Counted from the first letter of the stretch, positions 22,500-36,248 are shown. The stretch: 64,000 bases of DNA from Sisyra terminalis (GCA_958496175.1 OY292278.1:2852001-2916000); one strand, 5' to 3'. Numbers and translations: made by a program. Notes: generated from the letters alone by a model not told the origin.

Positions 22500-23435
22500 A
22501 CGTCTGCTTTCAATACGGACTGCCAAACAGCGGTGATTATTGGGATAGCAGTTTTCAGTTGGAGTATTCAAATCATGTCATCCTTAAATTGATAAATTCA
22601 TAACAAACTTTTCTTTTGTCGCTAAAATTTCAAATATATAGAAACTAACTTACGTTCAAATCATCCTTGACTATTCAGATGAAAATTTCGACACTGCACC
22701 ACTTCCCTCAACCTCGCACAGTCCATAAGTCGGTAGGTAGGTCCATTTCCAATCTTCCAATGTACATATATTCTTTTCCAAGTCTAAGTGAATCTAAAAA
22801 ACCAACAACAACAACAATTATACGTAGGTACATACCTATACTATGTACGATTGATTAGGTAATAGTTGTTCATTAAAAACTACCAAGCTATAAAACTTAC
22901 TTCTCATGTCTTCTTACCTATCAACTAAATAGGTCGGAAATCGCCTTTGAATTAAATAACTAACTTTTTCTTCACACTTTAGCTATCTATCCAGTCATCG
23001 ATACATATAGCTAATACCTAAGCGATTATTAATTGATAGTTAATGAGTTATTGACAAAAATTGAAGTAACACTTTGAGATTTGAATCTAAAAACTAGTGG
23101 CACATGGAAACGAGTCACAAATGTTCAAACACGATTTACCTACCAAATGCTATTGCAATTATTTTCACGATCATTATCTGTTTTGAAAATTACAATAATT
23201 CTAAATTAAATTAATGTAGTTATCACAGTATGCATGGGGTTGTAAATAATCTTGAAGGTTAGAGACAATTCGTTGACAATTCGTTGTGCAATGATATAAT
23301 CCTATATTTTACCGTTAGAATTATTCACGGAGTCAGCGGGATTTCGGGGGACGGGTGGTGGTAAATGTTGGAAACGTATGTTTGTTTTCGTGATACTATT
23401 CACTTCTCTCTCTTACTTGTATCCGCAATGGCAAC

Positions 23436-23608
23436 GCTTCGCGCTGTTCCCAACCAGTCACCCATCCAAATTCTAAACCGCGCTCTATGTTGCTTAACGT
23501 TTACTGATCGTCCGATCACCAAGTTAAGCAACATACGAACAGTATAGGACTTGGATGGGTGACCGCTTGGGAACATCGCGGGGCATTGGCAAGCTTTTTT
23601 TTTTTTTT
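23436..23608 (+). pseudogene. 5S rRNA-derived foldback unit a, copy 2
   Basis: Box A at 23521-23532, box C at 23553-23571, then 14 T. The left arm is a reverse-complement copy of the right arm, as in copy 1. No difference from copy 1 was seen. Confidence 0.85.
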
Positions 23609-23861
23609 ATTTTCTTTCAAATTTTTTTCTTTAAAACATTAAATATTATATTCCTATTAATTAAAATCATTATTTTTCTCCTGTTTCCTTAATATAAATC
23701 AAAGCAAAATGAATAAAGTCTTTTTTTACATGTAATTATTACAAAATTAAACGTTTCAAATAAAAAATAAATAAAATAATTAGTTTAATTAATAACAATT
23801 AAATATTTAATGTCTTAAAGAATTGAAACAATGAAATAAAATAAAAAAATAACCAATTCTA

Positions 23862-24032
23862 CGCCTCGCGTTGTTCCCATGCGGTCACCCATCCAAGTCC
23901 TATACAGTTTTCATGTTGCTTAACGTTTACTGATCGTCCGATTACCAAGTTAAGCAACATACGAACAGTATAGGACTTGGATGGGTGACCGCTTGGGAAC
24001 ATCGCGGGGCATTGGCAAGGTTTTTTTTTTTT
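23862..24032 (+). pseudogene. 5S rRNA-derived foldback unit b, copy 2
   Basis: Arms 23862-23924 and 23949-24010 around a 24-nt loop, then 12 T. Same as unit b of copy 1. The same spacer sequence follows. Confidence 0.85.
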
Positions 24033-24250
24033 AATTTCTATCAAATTTTTTTCTTTAAAACATTAAATATTATATTCCTATTAATTAAAATAATTATTTT
24101 TCTCCTGTTTCCCAAATATAAATCAAAGCAGAATGAATAAAGTATTTTTTTACATGTAATTATTACAAAATTAAACGTTTCAAATAAAAAATAAATAAAA
24201 TAATTAGTTTATTTACATAAGAATTTAATACTGAATTTTTAAAATGAATA

Positions 24251-27200
24251 AAACGTTGATTTAAATTGAAAAACTCGTCCATTTAACTGGCCTAGTTTCA
24301 GACGGAAAATGTCACATCAATTTACAGCTCCTTAACTTCCCGGTTCATATTCCCGGCAAACTGTCCCGATAAATTAATATTTCTTTCTTTATAAACTTGA
24401 AGGAAGATTCAAAAATTAATAATCAATCCAATTATAGCGACTTTAACCATCCTATATATCGTTTTTGTTCCCATTAAACATTGTCCTTGTTTCAACTTTG
24501 ATATGGAATTGTGGACGTCCTGTTACCCACAGGAAGAAAATTTCTACCGATTGAAATTCAATAAAACGTCCCTTATCTTAATTTTTTGAGAAAAATAAGT
24601 CTTAATTTGAAAAATCGGCCATTAAACTGGCCTTATTTCAGACGGAAAATGTCACACCATTTTACGACTCTAAACCTACCCGGTTTAAATTCCCGGCAAA
24701 CTATCCCGATAAATTAATGTTTCTTTTTTTGAGAACGTGGAGAAAGATTCAAACATTAATATTCAATCAGACTATAGCAAAAGAAAACATCCCTTATATC
24801 CGGTTTTTCCCAATTTAAATTGGCATTGTTTTAGCTTTGAAATGGAATTGTGGACGTCCTGTTACCCACAGGAAGAAAATTTCTTCAAATTGTAATTCAC
24901 TTAAACGTCCCTTAACTTAATTTCTTGAGAAAACTAAGCCTTATTTTGAAAAATTGGCCATTAAACTGGCCTTATTTCAGACGGAAAATGTCACATCAAT
25001 TTACGGCTCTAAAACCTCCAGGTTTAAATTCCTGGCAAACTATCCTGATACATTAATGTTTCTTTTTTTGAGAACTTGGAGAAAGATTCAAACATTAATA
25101 TTCAATCAGACTATAGCAAAAAAAAACATCCCTTATATCCGGTTTTTCCCAATTTCAATTGGCCTTGTTTCAGCTTTGAAATGGAATTGTGGACGTCCTG
25201 TTCCCCACAGGAAGAAAATTTCTTCAAATTGTAATTCAATAAAACGTCCCTTATCTTAATTTCTTGAGAAAACTAGGCCTTATTTTGAAAAATCGGCCAT
25301 TAAACTGGCCTTATTTCAGACGGAAAATGTCAAATCAATTTACGGCTCTTAAACTTCCCGGTTTAAATTCCCGGCAAACTATCCCGATAAATTAATGTTT
25401 CTTTTTTTGAGAACGTGGAGAAAGATTCAAACATTAATACTCAATCAGACTATAGCAATAGAAAACATCCTAATATCCGGTTTTTCCCAATTTAAATTGG
25501 CCATGTTTTAGCTTTGAAATGGAATTGTGGACGTCCTGTTACCCACAGGAAGAAAATTTCTTCAAATTGTAATTCACTTAAACGTCCCCAATCTTAATTT
25601 CTTGAGAAAACTAAGCCTTATATTGAAAAATCGGCAATTAAACTAGCTTTATTTCAGACGGAAAATGTCACATCAATTTACGGCTCTAAAACTTCCAGGT
25701 TTAAATTCCTGGCAAACTATCCCGATACATTAATGTTTCTTTTTTTTAGATCGTGGAGAAAGATTCAAACATTAATATTCAATCAGACTATAGCAAAAGA
25801 AAACATCCCTTATATCCGGTTTTTCCCAATTTAAATTGGCCTTGTTTTAGCTTTGAAATGGAATTGTGGACGTCCTGTTACCCACAGGAAGAAAATTTCT
25901 ACCGATTGAAATTCAATAAAACTTCCCTTATCTTAATTTTTTGAGAAAAAAATAAGTCTTAATTAGAAAAATCGGCCATTAAACTGGCCTTATTTCAGAC
26001 GGAAAATGTCACACCATTATACGGCTCTAAACTTTCCCGGTTTAAATTCTCGGCAAACTATCCCGACAAATTAATGTTTCTTTTTTTGAGAACGTGGAGA
26101 AAGATTCAAACATTAATATTCAATCATACTATAGCAAAAGAAAACATCCCTTATATCCGGTTTTTCCCAATTTAAATTGTCCTAGTTTTAACTTTGACAT
26201 GGAATTGTGGTCGTCCTGTTACCCACAGGAAGAAAATTTCTCCAAATTGTAATTCACTTAAACGTCCCTAATCTTAATTTCTTGAGAAAACTAGGCCTTA
26301 TTTTAAAAAATCGGCCATTAAACTGGCCTTATTTCAGACGGAAAATGTCACTTCAATTTACGGCTCTAAAACTTCCCGGTTTAAATTCCCGGCAAACTAT
26401 CCCGATAAATTAATGTTTCTTTTTTTGAGAACGTGGAGAAAGATTCAAACATTAATATTCAATCAGACTATAGCAAAAGAAAACATCCCTTATATCCGGT
26501 TTTTCCCAATTTAAATTGGCATTGTTTTAGCTTTGAAATGGAATTGTGGACGTCCTGTTACCCACAGGAAGAAAATTTCTTCAAATTGTAATTCACTTAA
26601 ACGTCCCTTAACTTAATTTCTTGAGAAAACTAAGCCTTATTTTGAAAAATCGGCCATTAAACTGGCCTTATTTCAGACGGAAAATGTCACATCAATTTAC
26701 GGCTCTAAAACCTCCAGGTTTAAATTCCTGGCTAACTATCCTGATACATTAATGTTTCTTTTTTTGAGAACTTGGAGAAAGATTCAAACATTAATATTCA
26801 ATCAGACTATAGCAAAAAAAAACATCCCTTATATCCGGTTTTTCCCAATTTCAATTGGCCTTGTTTCAGCTTTGAAATGGAATTGTGGACGTCCTGTTCC
26901 CCACAGGAAGAAAATTTCTTCAAATTGTAATTCAATAAAACGTCCCTTATCTTAATTTCTTGAGAAAAAAAAGTCTTAATTTGAAAAATCGGCCTTTAAA
27001 CTGGACTTATTTCAGGCGGAAAATGTCACATCAATTTACGGCTCTAAAACTTCCAGGTTTAAATTCCTGGCAAACTATCCCGATACATTAATGTTTCTTT
27101 TTTTTAGATCGTGGAGAAAGATTCAAACATTAATATTCAATCAGACTATAGCAAAAAAAAACCATCCCTTACATCCGGTTTTTCCCAATTTAAATTGGCC

Positions 27201-27607
27201 TTGTTTAAGCTTTGAAATGGAATTGTGGACGTCCTGTTACCCACAGGAAGAAAATTTCTACCGATTGAAATTCAATAAAACGTCCCTTATCTTAATTTCT
27301 TGAGAAAAAAAAGTCTTAATTTGAAAAATCGGCCATTAAACTGGACTTATTTCAGACGGAAAATGTCACATCAATTTACGGCTCTAAAACTTCCAGGTTT
27401 AAATTCCTGGCAAACTATCCCGGTACATTAATGTTTCTTTTTTTGAGAACGTGGAGAAAGATTCAAGCATGAATATTCAATTAGACTATAGCAAAAGAAA
27501 ACATCCCTTATATCCGGTTTTTCCCTATTTAAATTGGCCTTGTTTTAGCTTTGAAATAGAATTGTGGACGTCCTGTTACCCACAGGAAGAAAATTTCTTC
27601 AAATTGT
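24251..27607 (+). repeat. 339-bp satellite array, block 4
   Basis: Copy of block 2, with the same degenerate first monomer (TTATAGCGACTTTAACC near 24431) and the few differences listed for the 10,211-bp unit. Confidence 0.96.
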
Positions 27608-28049
27608 TATTTATTAGATAGCCTTAAATCTACAAACATTGATATAACAAGGCCTAAATTCATTTTCTAAATTATTTCTTTTTTCAAACAATTCTAATTT
27701 GTTGGCAATTCGAATTGTTTAGAATTTTGAATTAAGACAACGCCACAATGTGTTTCGAATTTAGTTGGAAGCTATGAGTACATCCACCTGACTCAAAGGT
27801 GGCACTAAAAACTTAAGGTGGTTAAGTGACATTACATGTCAAGAGTTCACACGTTCTAGCATAGATGGAAAGACAGCAGATGTCAATTTGACAACTAACT
27901 TTTGATAGTATTTCAAATTTTAATTGTATATAATATTAAAATTTAATTGTATTTCTTCACATTGTAAATCACTAAAAAGCCTTAAATCTAAAAACGTTGA
28001 GAAAACAAGGCCTTATATTGAAAAAACACCCATTTAAACGGCCTAATTT
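27608..28049. repeat. Island B, copy 2
   Basis: Same as copy 1, including the CTCAAAGGTGG form of the CCACCT/AGGTGG hairpin. It is flanked by the same monomers up to about 28348, where the 10,211-bp unit ends. Confidence 0.85.
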
Positions 28050-31000
28050 CTGACGGAAAATGTCACATCAATTTACGGCTCTAAAACTTCCCGGTTTAAA
28101 TTCCCGGCAAACTATCCCGATACATTAATGTTACTTTTTTTGAGAACTTGGAGAAAGATTCAAACATTAATATTCAATCAGACTATAGCAAAAAAAAACC
28201 ATCCCTTATATCCGGTTTTTCCCAATTTAAATTGGCCTTGTTTTAACTTTGAAATGGAATTGTGGACGTCCTGTTACCCACAGGAAGAAAATTTCTTCAA
28301 ATTGTAATTCACTTAAACGTCCCTAATCTTAATTTCTTGAGAAAACTAGGTCTTATTTTGAAAAATCTGTCATTAAACAGGCCTTATTTCAGACGGAAAA
28401 TGTCTCATCTATTTAAGGCTCTAAAACTTCCCGGTTTAAATTTCCGGCAAACTATCCCGATACATTAATGTTTCTTTTTTTGAGAACGTGGAAAAAGATT
28501 CAAACATTAATATTCAATCAGACTATAGCAAAAAAAACCATCCCTTATATCCGGTTTTTCCCGATTTAAATTGGCCTTGTTTAAACTTTTGAAATGGAAT
28601 TGTGGACGTCCTGTTACCCACAGGAAGAAAATTTCTTCAAATTGTAATTCACTTAAACGTCCCTAATCTTAATTTCTTGAGAAAACTAGGCCTTATTTTG
28701 AAAAATCTGTCTTTAAACAGGCCTTATTTCAGAAGGAAAATGTCACATTAATTTACGGCTCTAAAACTACCAGGTTTAAACTCCTGGCAAACTATCCCGA
28801 TACATTAATGTTTCTTTTTTTGAGAACTTGGAGAAAGATTCCAACATTAATATTCAATCAGACTATAGCAAAAAAAACCATCCCTTAAATCCGGTTTTTC
28901 CCAATTTAAATTGGCATTGTTTTAGCTTTGAAATGGAATTGTGGACGTCCTCTTACCCACAGGAAGAAAATTTCTTCAAATTGTAATTCACTTAAACGTC
29001 CCTTATCTTAATTTCTTGAGAAAACTAGGTCTTATTTTGAAAAATCTGTCATTAAACAGGCCTTATTTCAGACGGAAAATGTCTCATCTATTTAAGGCTC
29101 TAAAACTTCCCGGTTTAAATTTCCGGCAAACTATCCCGATACTATAATGTTTCTTTTTTTGAGAGCTTGGAAAAAGATTCAAGCATTAATAATCAATTAA
29201 ACTATAGCAAAAGAAACCATCCCTTATATCCGGTTTTTCCCAATTTAAATTGGCCTTGTTTAAACTTTTGAAATGGAATTGTGGACGTCCTGTTACCCAC
29301 AGGAAGAAAATTTCTTCAAATTGTAATTCACTTAAACGTCCCTAATCTTAATTTCTTGAGAAAACTAGGCCTTATTTTGAAAAATCTGTCATTAAACAGG
29401 CCTTATTTCAGAAGGAAAATGTCACATTAATTTACGGCTCTAAAACTACCAGGTTTAAACTCCTGGCAAACTATCCCGATACATTAATGTTTCTTTTTTT
29501 GAGAACTTGGAGAAAGATTCCAACATTAATATTCAATCAGACTATAGCAAAAAAAACCATCCCTTAAATCCGGTTTTTCCCAATTTAAATTGGCCTTGTT
29601 TAAACTTTTGAAATGGAATTGTGGACGTCCTGTTACCCACAGGAAGAAAATTTCTTCAAATTGTAATTCACTTAAACGTCCCTAATCGTAATTTCTTGAG
29701 AAAATTAGGCCTTATTTTGAAAAATCTGTCATTAAACAGGCCTTATTTAAGACGGAAAATGTCATATCTATTTACGGCTCTAAAACTTCCCGGTTTAAAC
29801 TCCCGGCAAACTATCCCGATACATTAATGTTTCTTTTTTTGAGAACTTGGAGAAAGATTCAAGCATTAATATTCAATTAAACTATAGCTAAAAAAAACCA
29901 TCCCTTATATCCGGTTTTTCCCAATTTAAATTGGCATTGTTTTAGCTTTGAAATGGAATTGTGGACGTCCTCTTACCCACAGGAAGAAAATTTCTTCAAA
30001 TTGTAATTCACTTAAACGTCCCTAATCTTAATTTCTTGAGAAAACTAGGCCTTATTTTGAAAAATCTGTCATTAAACAGGCCTTATTTCAGACGGAAAAT
30101 GTCACATTAATCTACGGCTCTAAAACTACCAGGTTTAAACTCCTGGCAAACTATCCCGATACATTAATGTTTCTTTTTTTGAGAACTTGGAGAAAGATTC
30201 AAACATTAATATTCAATCAGACTATAGCAAAAAAAAACCATCCCTTATATCCGGTTTTTCCCAATTTAAATTGGCATTGTTTTAGCTTTGAAATGGAATT
30301 GTGGACGTCCTCTTACCCACAGGAAGAAAATTTCTTCAAATTGTAATTCACTTAAACGTCCCTTATCTTAATTTCTTGAGAAAACTAGGTCTTATTTTGA
30401 AAAATCTGTCATTAAACAGGCCTTATTTCAGACGGAAAATGTCTCATCTATTTAAGGCTCTAAAACTTCCCGGTTTAAATTTCCGGCAAACTATCCCGAT
30501 ACATTAATGTTTCTTTTTTTGAGAACGTGGAAAAAGATTCAAACATTAATATTCAATCAGACTATAGCAAAAAAAACCATCCCTTATATCCGGTTTTTCC
30601 CGATTTAAATTGGCCTTGTTTAAACTTTTGAAATGGAATTGTGGACGTCCTGTTACCCACAGGAAGAAAATTTCTTCAAATTGTAATTCACTTAAACGTC
30701 CCTAATCTTAATTTCTTGAGAAAACTAGGCCTTATTTTGAAAAATCTGTCATTAAACAGGCCTTATTTCAGAAGGAAAATGTCACATTAATTTACGGCTC
30801 TAAAACTACCAGGTTTAAACTCCTGGCAAACTATCCCGATACATTAATGTTTCTTTTTTTGAGAACTTGGAGAAAGATTCCAACATTAATATTCAATCAG
30901 ACTATAGCAAAAAAAACCATCCCTTAAATCCGGTTTTTCCCAATTTAAATTGGCCTTGTTTAAACTTTTGAAATGGAATTGTGGACGTCCTGTTACCCAC

Positions 31001-32691
31001 AGGAAGAAAATTTCTTCAAATTGTAATTCACTTAAACGTCCCTAATCTTAATTTCTTGAGAAAACTAGGCCTTATTTTGAAAAATCTGTCATTAAACAGG
31101 CCTTATTTAAGACGGAAAATGTCATATCCATTTACGGCTCTAAAACTTCCCGGTTTAAACTCCCGGCAAACTATCCCGATACATTAATGTTTCTTTTTTT
31201 GAGAGCTTGGAGAAAGATTCAAGCATTAATATTCAATTTAACTATAGCTAAAAAATACCATCCCTTATATCCGGTTTTTCCCAATTTAAATTGGCCTTGT
31301 TTAAACTTTTGAAATGGAATTGTGGACGTCCTGTTACCCACAGGAAGAAAATTTCTTCAAATTGTAATTCACTTAAACGTCCCTAATCTTAATTTCTTGA
31401 GAAAACTAGGCCTTATTTTGAAAAATCTGTCATTAAACAGGCCTTATTTCAGAAGGAAAATGTCACATTAATTTACGGCTCTAAAACTACCAGGTTTAAA
31501 CTCCTGGCAAACTATCCCGATACATTAATGTTTCTTTTTTTGAGAACTTGGAGAAAGATTCAAACATTAATATTCAATCAGACTATAGCAAAAAAAACCA
31601 TCCCTTAAATCCGGTTTTTCCCAATTTAAATTGGCCTTGTTTAAACTTTTGAAATGGAATTGTGGACGTCCTCTTACCCACAGAAAGAAAATTACTTCAA
31701 ATTGTAATTCACTTAAACGTCCCTAATATTAATTTCTTGAGAAAACTAGGCCTTATTTTGAAAAATCGGCCATTAAACTGGCCTTATTTCAGACGGAAAA
31801 TGTCACACCATTTTACGGCTCTAAACGTTCCCGGTTTAAATTCCCGGCAAACTATCCCGATAAATTAATGTTTTTTTTTTTGAGAACGTGGAGAAAGATT
31901 CAAACATTAATATTCAATCAGACTATAGCAAAAAAAACCATCCCTTATATCCGGTTTTTCCCAATTTAAATTGGCATTGTTTTAGCTTTGAAATGGAATT
32001 GTGGACGTCCTCTTACCCACAGGAAGAAAATTTCTTCAAATTGTAATTCACTTAAACGTCCCTTATCTTAATTTCTTGAGAAAACTAGGCCTTATTTTGA
32101 AAAATCTGTCATTAAACAGGCCTTATTTCAGACGGAAAATGTCACATCTATTTAAGGCTCTAATACTTCCGGGTTTAAATTCCCGGCAAACTATCCCGCT
32201 AAATAATAATTCTTTTTATAAGAACGTGGAGTAAGATTCAAACATTAATATTCAATCAGACTATAGCAAAAGAAACAATCCCTTATATCCGGTTTTTCCA
32301 AATTTCAATTGGCCTTGTTTTAACGTTGAAATGGAATTGTGGACGTCCTGTTACCCACAGGAAGAAAATTTCTACACATTGGATATCACTAGAAGGTCTT
32401 ATATCTATTAAATATAAGGCTTTAAATATAAAACCGTTGAGAAAACTAGGCCTTATAATGAAAAGTCTGCTATTTAATAGACCTTATTTCGTACGAAAAT
32501 TAACTCATTGTTTTACGTCTCCCTAACGTCCCGTTTTTAATTCCGGGGAAACTATTCCTTAAAAATAAAATGTTTTTCATTAACATCGTTAAGGTTGATT
32601 CAAATCAAGTGCAGCGAAATAAACTATCCCTTATATCCTGTTGTTCCTTTTAAAAATTGTCCTTTTTGAAAGTTTGAAGTGGAATTTGAAT
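28050..32691 (+). repeat. 339-bp satellite array, block 5, with 680/1360-bp higher-order units
   Basis: Monomers alternate between two forms, so the array has a two-monomer (680-bp) rhythm: the TCTCATCTATTTAAGG form or its relatives at 28262, 28941, 29621, 30301, 30981 and 31662, with a CCAGGTTTAAACTCCTGG form between. Finer variants repeat every 1360 bp (28941 with 30301, 29621 with 30981), a four-monomer unit. The block ends with the TAAATAATAATTC edge variant at about 32200 and the degenerate monomers that flank island A. Confidence 0.93.
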
Positions 32692-32697
32692 TTGAAA

Positions 32698-32853
32698 TTA
32701 GCTGTCAAATCACTACAGCTACCTGACAGCAAAACGCTGAACTATTGTGTATGACACGCTCACTTATTGTTAAAACAGAATTGTTTTTTATCTTTGATAA
32801 AACTTAATAGTTCAGCTTTTTGCTGTCGGGAGACATCGTTGTGTGACAGCTTA
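32698..32853. mobile_element. 156-bp foldback element (MITE-like), copy 3
   Basis: Arms 32698-32746 and 32806-32853, identical by eye to the other copies and at the same place relative to the satellite edge. Confidence 0.6.
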
Positions 32854-32940
32854 TTAATGCACATTAAATTAATGAAAATACCATTTAAAACGATCGATCC
32901 ATGCTTAAATTGTGTTGACATGCATCTATAAGCTTCACTT

Positions 32941-32958
32941 TATCGATTTAAATCGATA
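32941..32958. repeat. 18-bp perfect palindrome, copy 3
   Basis: TATCGATTTAAATCGATA, unchanged. Confidence 0.85.
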
Positions 32959-33491
32959 TTACAATCGTAAAATAATGCTCCGAGTAAAATGGAGTTCCTT
33001 AACCTCTTATTTTAGCATACAAACAAAACGCTAGTTTCTCGAAAAGTGGACATTTATTTGAAATTCTAAGTTCATTTTCGGTTTTAATGCATCGCATATT
33101 ATCTAAAAATCATACATTTCCTTAATTTTATTGGCAAGTATTGATTTTTAACTGCGGGTGTTTGGTCGTATATCAACATGGGCAGTTTTAAAAATTGTTG
33201 TCTGTAACTTTGAACTAAACAAATAAATAGACAAATACAACAAAATATGAATAATTTATTTAAATAATTGAACAAGTTGTATGGATCCAGTAGTAGATAT
33301 CGGTAGATCGGTACCTTCTCGTTCTCAATAAAGTTCATTAGATTGGCTTATTGGTAGTTATTTTTCCGGTGGTTGTTGTTGTTCTTGTTGGTTTTGGCAC
33401 TAGTGTTGCTTGCTTCTAGTTATCCAGCTTCTTCATTCAATATAAATATCTAGTAGATATAAATATTTCTTGCTTTGCTCCTTCTTATTTC

Positions 33492-33915
33492 TTTATTGCC
33501 TTTATTTGATTCTTGAGCCAGACACCTTGCTTATTATATATAGCTATTCGGAGAATAAATTCTTGATGACTTTGCTTATGATGATTCTGCAACGTTCGAT
33601 TAATTATAATTTACTTCCACTTTTGCGGAAAGGGGCGCTTCAAATCCAATAAATCACCTGAAAAATAAAATTATATGAATAAGAAAAGAACATTCTCTTC
33701 TTCTTAATCTTTAACATGGTTTCCAATAGATAGATATATGGAGATAAATTGATCAGAATCTGTTTCTGCTGGACGGTCCTTTTTCAGCGAACTCTTGTCC
33801 ACGAGCTGTTCCAGCAGGTCGATAATTGCCTACGTTTCCTTTTCCCTTCTGGTCCCTGTGGTAGATATAGTGACGTGGGATTAGGAATGTCCGAATACTC
33901 AATAATTCGTCCATT
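33492..33915 (-). CDS. Weak candidate: 3' end of a spliced gene, copy 3
   Basis: Same as 11346-11769. Frames, acceptor and AATAAA motifs are kept, and no change was seen. Confidence 0.2.
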
Positions 33916-34189
33916 CTACGTTAGCAAATAGAATCTCTGGACTGCTGCGGGTCTCTAACTTGGTTTAAGATGGAATCATTTGATATTCCTACAATGAAAA
34001 GTCAAAGTTAAAACATAAATATACATGGGTAAGCATAACAATATAAGAACGTCTCGTACCTGCATTATATACTATATGTAGTATAATAAATGAACGCTTA
34101 ATCGAAATTTATGTTCAGTGTTCAAAGAATTCAAAATCCTCGTAAATCTATCTACATCATAGGTATTGTTGCACTATTACTTTCATATC

Positions 34190-34434
34190 ATGACTCGAAA
34201 AAAAAGGCGAGAAGAGCAACGTGCAAAAGTAAGAACCGAAGAGGATTTGGTGTGAAATCTGGTCCAGTTTTAGTCGTAACGAGTTCGGTTGGTTGTCCAG
34301 TAGCAAAAAAGCTCACGTGACTACAGCAACTTGTTGTTCAAGTCGTGGACCATTCGGCATTCAGTGAATTAGAAACGAGAAAGCATCTTGAGTCTTCAAG
34401 GTACAAAAAGCTCTGCTTTACATGGCCAATGTAA
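34190..34434 (+). CDS. Weak candidate: two-exon short ORF, copy 3
   Basis: Same as 12044-12288. The nearby G to A change (about 34479) lies outside these two exons but inside the overlapping MANVNVCFQY frame, where it turns GGG ATA-type context into an altered codon. One change is too few to judge selection. Confidence 0.2.
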
Positions 34435-35370
34435 ACGTCTGCTTTCAATACGGACTGCCAAACAGCGGTGATTATTGGAATAGCAGTTTTCAGTTGGAGT
34501 ATTCAAATCATGTCATCCTTAAATTGATAAATTCATAACAAACTTTTCTTTTGTCGCTAAAATTTCAAATATATAGAAACTAACTTACGTTCAAATCATC
34601 CTTGACTATTCAGATGAAAATTTCGACACTGCACCACTTCCCTCAACCTCGCACAGTCCATAAGTCGGTAGGTAGGTCCATTTCCAATCTTCCAATGTAC
34701 ATATATTCTTTTCCAAGTCTAAGTGAATCTAAAAAACCAACAACAACAACAATTATACGTAGGTACATACCTATACTATGTACGATTGATTAGGTAATAG
34801 TTGTTCATTAAAAACTACCAAGCTATAAAACTTACTTCTCATGTCTTCTTACCTATCAACTAAATAGGTCGGAAATCGCCTTTGAATTAAATAACTAACT
34901 TTTTCTTCACACTTTAGCTATCTATCCAGTCATCGATACATATAGCTAATACCTAAGCGATTATTAATTGATAGTTAATGAGTTATTGACAAAAATTGAA
35001 GTAACACTTTGAGATTTGAATCTAAAAACTAGTGGCACATGGAAACGAGTCACAAATGTTCAAACACGATTTACCTACCAAATGCTATTGCAATTATTTT
35101 CACGATCATTATCTGTTTTGAAAATTACAATAATTCTAAATTAAATTAATGTAGTTATCACAGTATGCATGGGGTTGTAAATAATCTTGAAGGTTAGAGA
35201 CAATTCGTTGACAATTCGTTGTGCAATGATATAATCCTATATTTTACCGTTAGAATTATTCACGGAGTCAGCGGGATTTCGGGGGACGGGTGGTGGTAAA
35301 TGTTGGAAACGTATGTTTGTTTTCGTGATACTATTCACTTCTCTCTCTTACTTGTATCCGCAATGGCAAC

Positions 35371-35543
35371 GCTTCGCGCTGTTCCCAACCAGTCACCCAT
35401 CCAAATTCTAAACCGCGCTCTATGTTGCTTAACGTTTACTGATCGTCCGATCACCAAGTTAAGCAACATACGAACAGTATAGGACTTGGATGGGTGACCG
35501 CTTGGGAACATCGCGGGGCATTGGCAAGCTTTTTTTTTTTTTT
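35371..35543 (+). pseudogene. 5S rRNA-derived foldback unit a, copy 3
   Basis: 5S-like tract from 35441, box A at 35456-35467, box C at 35488-35506, then 14 T. Same arms and loop as in copies 1 and 2. Confidence 0.85.
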
Positions 35544-35796
35544 ATTTTCTTTCAAATTTTTTTCTTTAAAACATTAAATATTATATTCCTATTAATTAAA
35601 ATCATTATTTTTCTCCTGTTTCCTTAATATAAATCAAAGCAAAATGAATAAAGTCTTTTTTTACATGTAATTATTACAAAATTAAACGTTTCAAATAAAA
35701 AATAAATAAAATAATTAGTTTAATTAATAACAATTAAATATTTAATGTCTTAAAGAATTGAAACAATGAAATAAAATAAAAAAATAACCAATTCTA

Positions 35797-35966
35797 CGCC
35801 TCGCGTTGTTCCCATGCGGTCACCCATCCAAGTCCTATACAGTTTTCATGTTGCTTAACGTTTACTGATCGTCCGATTACCAAGTTAAGCAACATACGAA
35901 CAGTATAGGACTTGGATGGGTGACCGCTTGGGAACATCGCGGGGCATTGGCAAGGTTTTTTTTTTT
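35797..35966 (+). pseudogene. 5S rRNA-derived foldback unit b, copy 3
   Basis: Arms 35797-35859 and 35884-35945 with a 24-nt loop. It is followed by 11 T, one fewer than in copies 1 and 2. Promoter boxes are unchanged. Confidence 0.85.
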
Positions 35967-36248
35967 AATTTCTATCAAATTTTTTTCTTTAAAACATTAA
36001 ATATTATATTCCTATTAATTAAAATAATTATTTTTCTCCTGTTTCCCAAATATAAATCAAAGCAAAATGAATAAAGTATTTTTTTACATGTAATTATTAC
36101 AAAATTAAACGTTTCAAATAAAAAATAAATAAAATAATTAGTTTATTTACATAAGAATTTAATACTGAATTTTTAAAATGAATAAAACGTTGATTTAAAT
36201 TGAAAAACTCGTCCATTTAACTGGCCTAGTTTCAGACGGAAAATGTCA

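Larger units (their letters stand above)
20757..24250 (+). other. Island A, copy 2
   Basis: Copy of island A 10,211 bp downstream of copy 1, with the same order of elements. One base change was noticed (21099). The long AT-rich stretches within it correspond to those described for copy 1 and hold nothing further. Confidence 0.9.
18160..28348 (+). repeat. 10,211-bp higher-order unit, copy 2
   Basis: Near-identical copy of 7949-18159. Differences I could see: A to G at 21099, A to C at 25370, a one-base loss with a local change near 25470 (CATCCTAATATCC), and a small cluster near 25735-25750 (TTTTTTTTAGATCGTGG instead of TTTTTTTGAGAACGTGG). The last change matches a variant present elsewhere in the array (16890, 27100), so it looks like conversion from a neighbouring monomer rather than point mutation. 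Confidence 0.9.
32692..36185 (+). other. Island A, copy 3
   Basis: Third copy, 11,935 bp after copy 2. Differences seen: G to A near 34479, one T fewer in the T-tract of unit b, and A in place of G near 36064; it shares G at the site of 21099. Satellite on both sides soon departs from that around copies 1 and 2 (for example CCCGCTAAATAAT versus CCTGCTAAATAAT on the left), so this copy is placed in a different array context. Confidence 0.9.
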
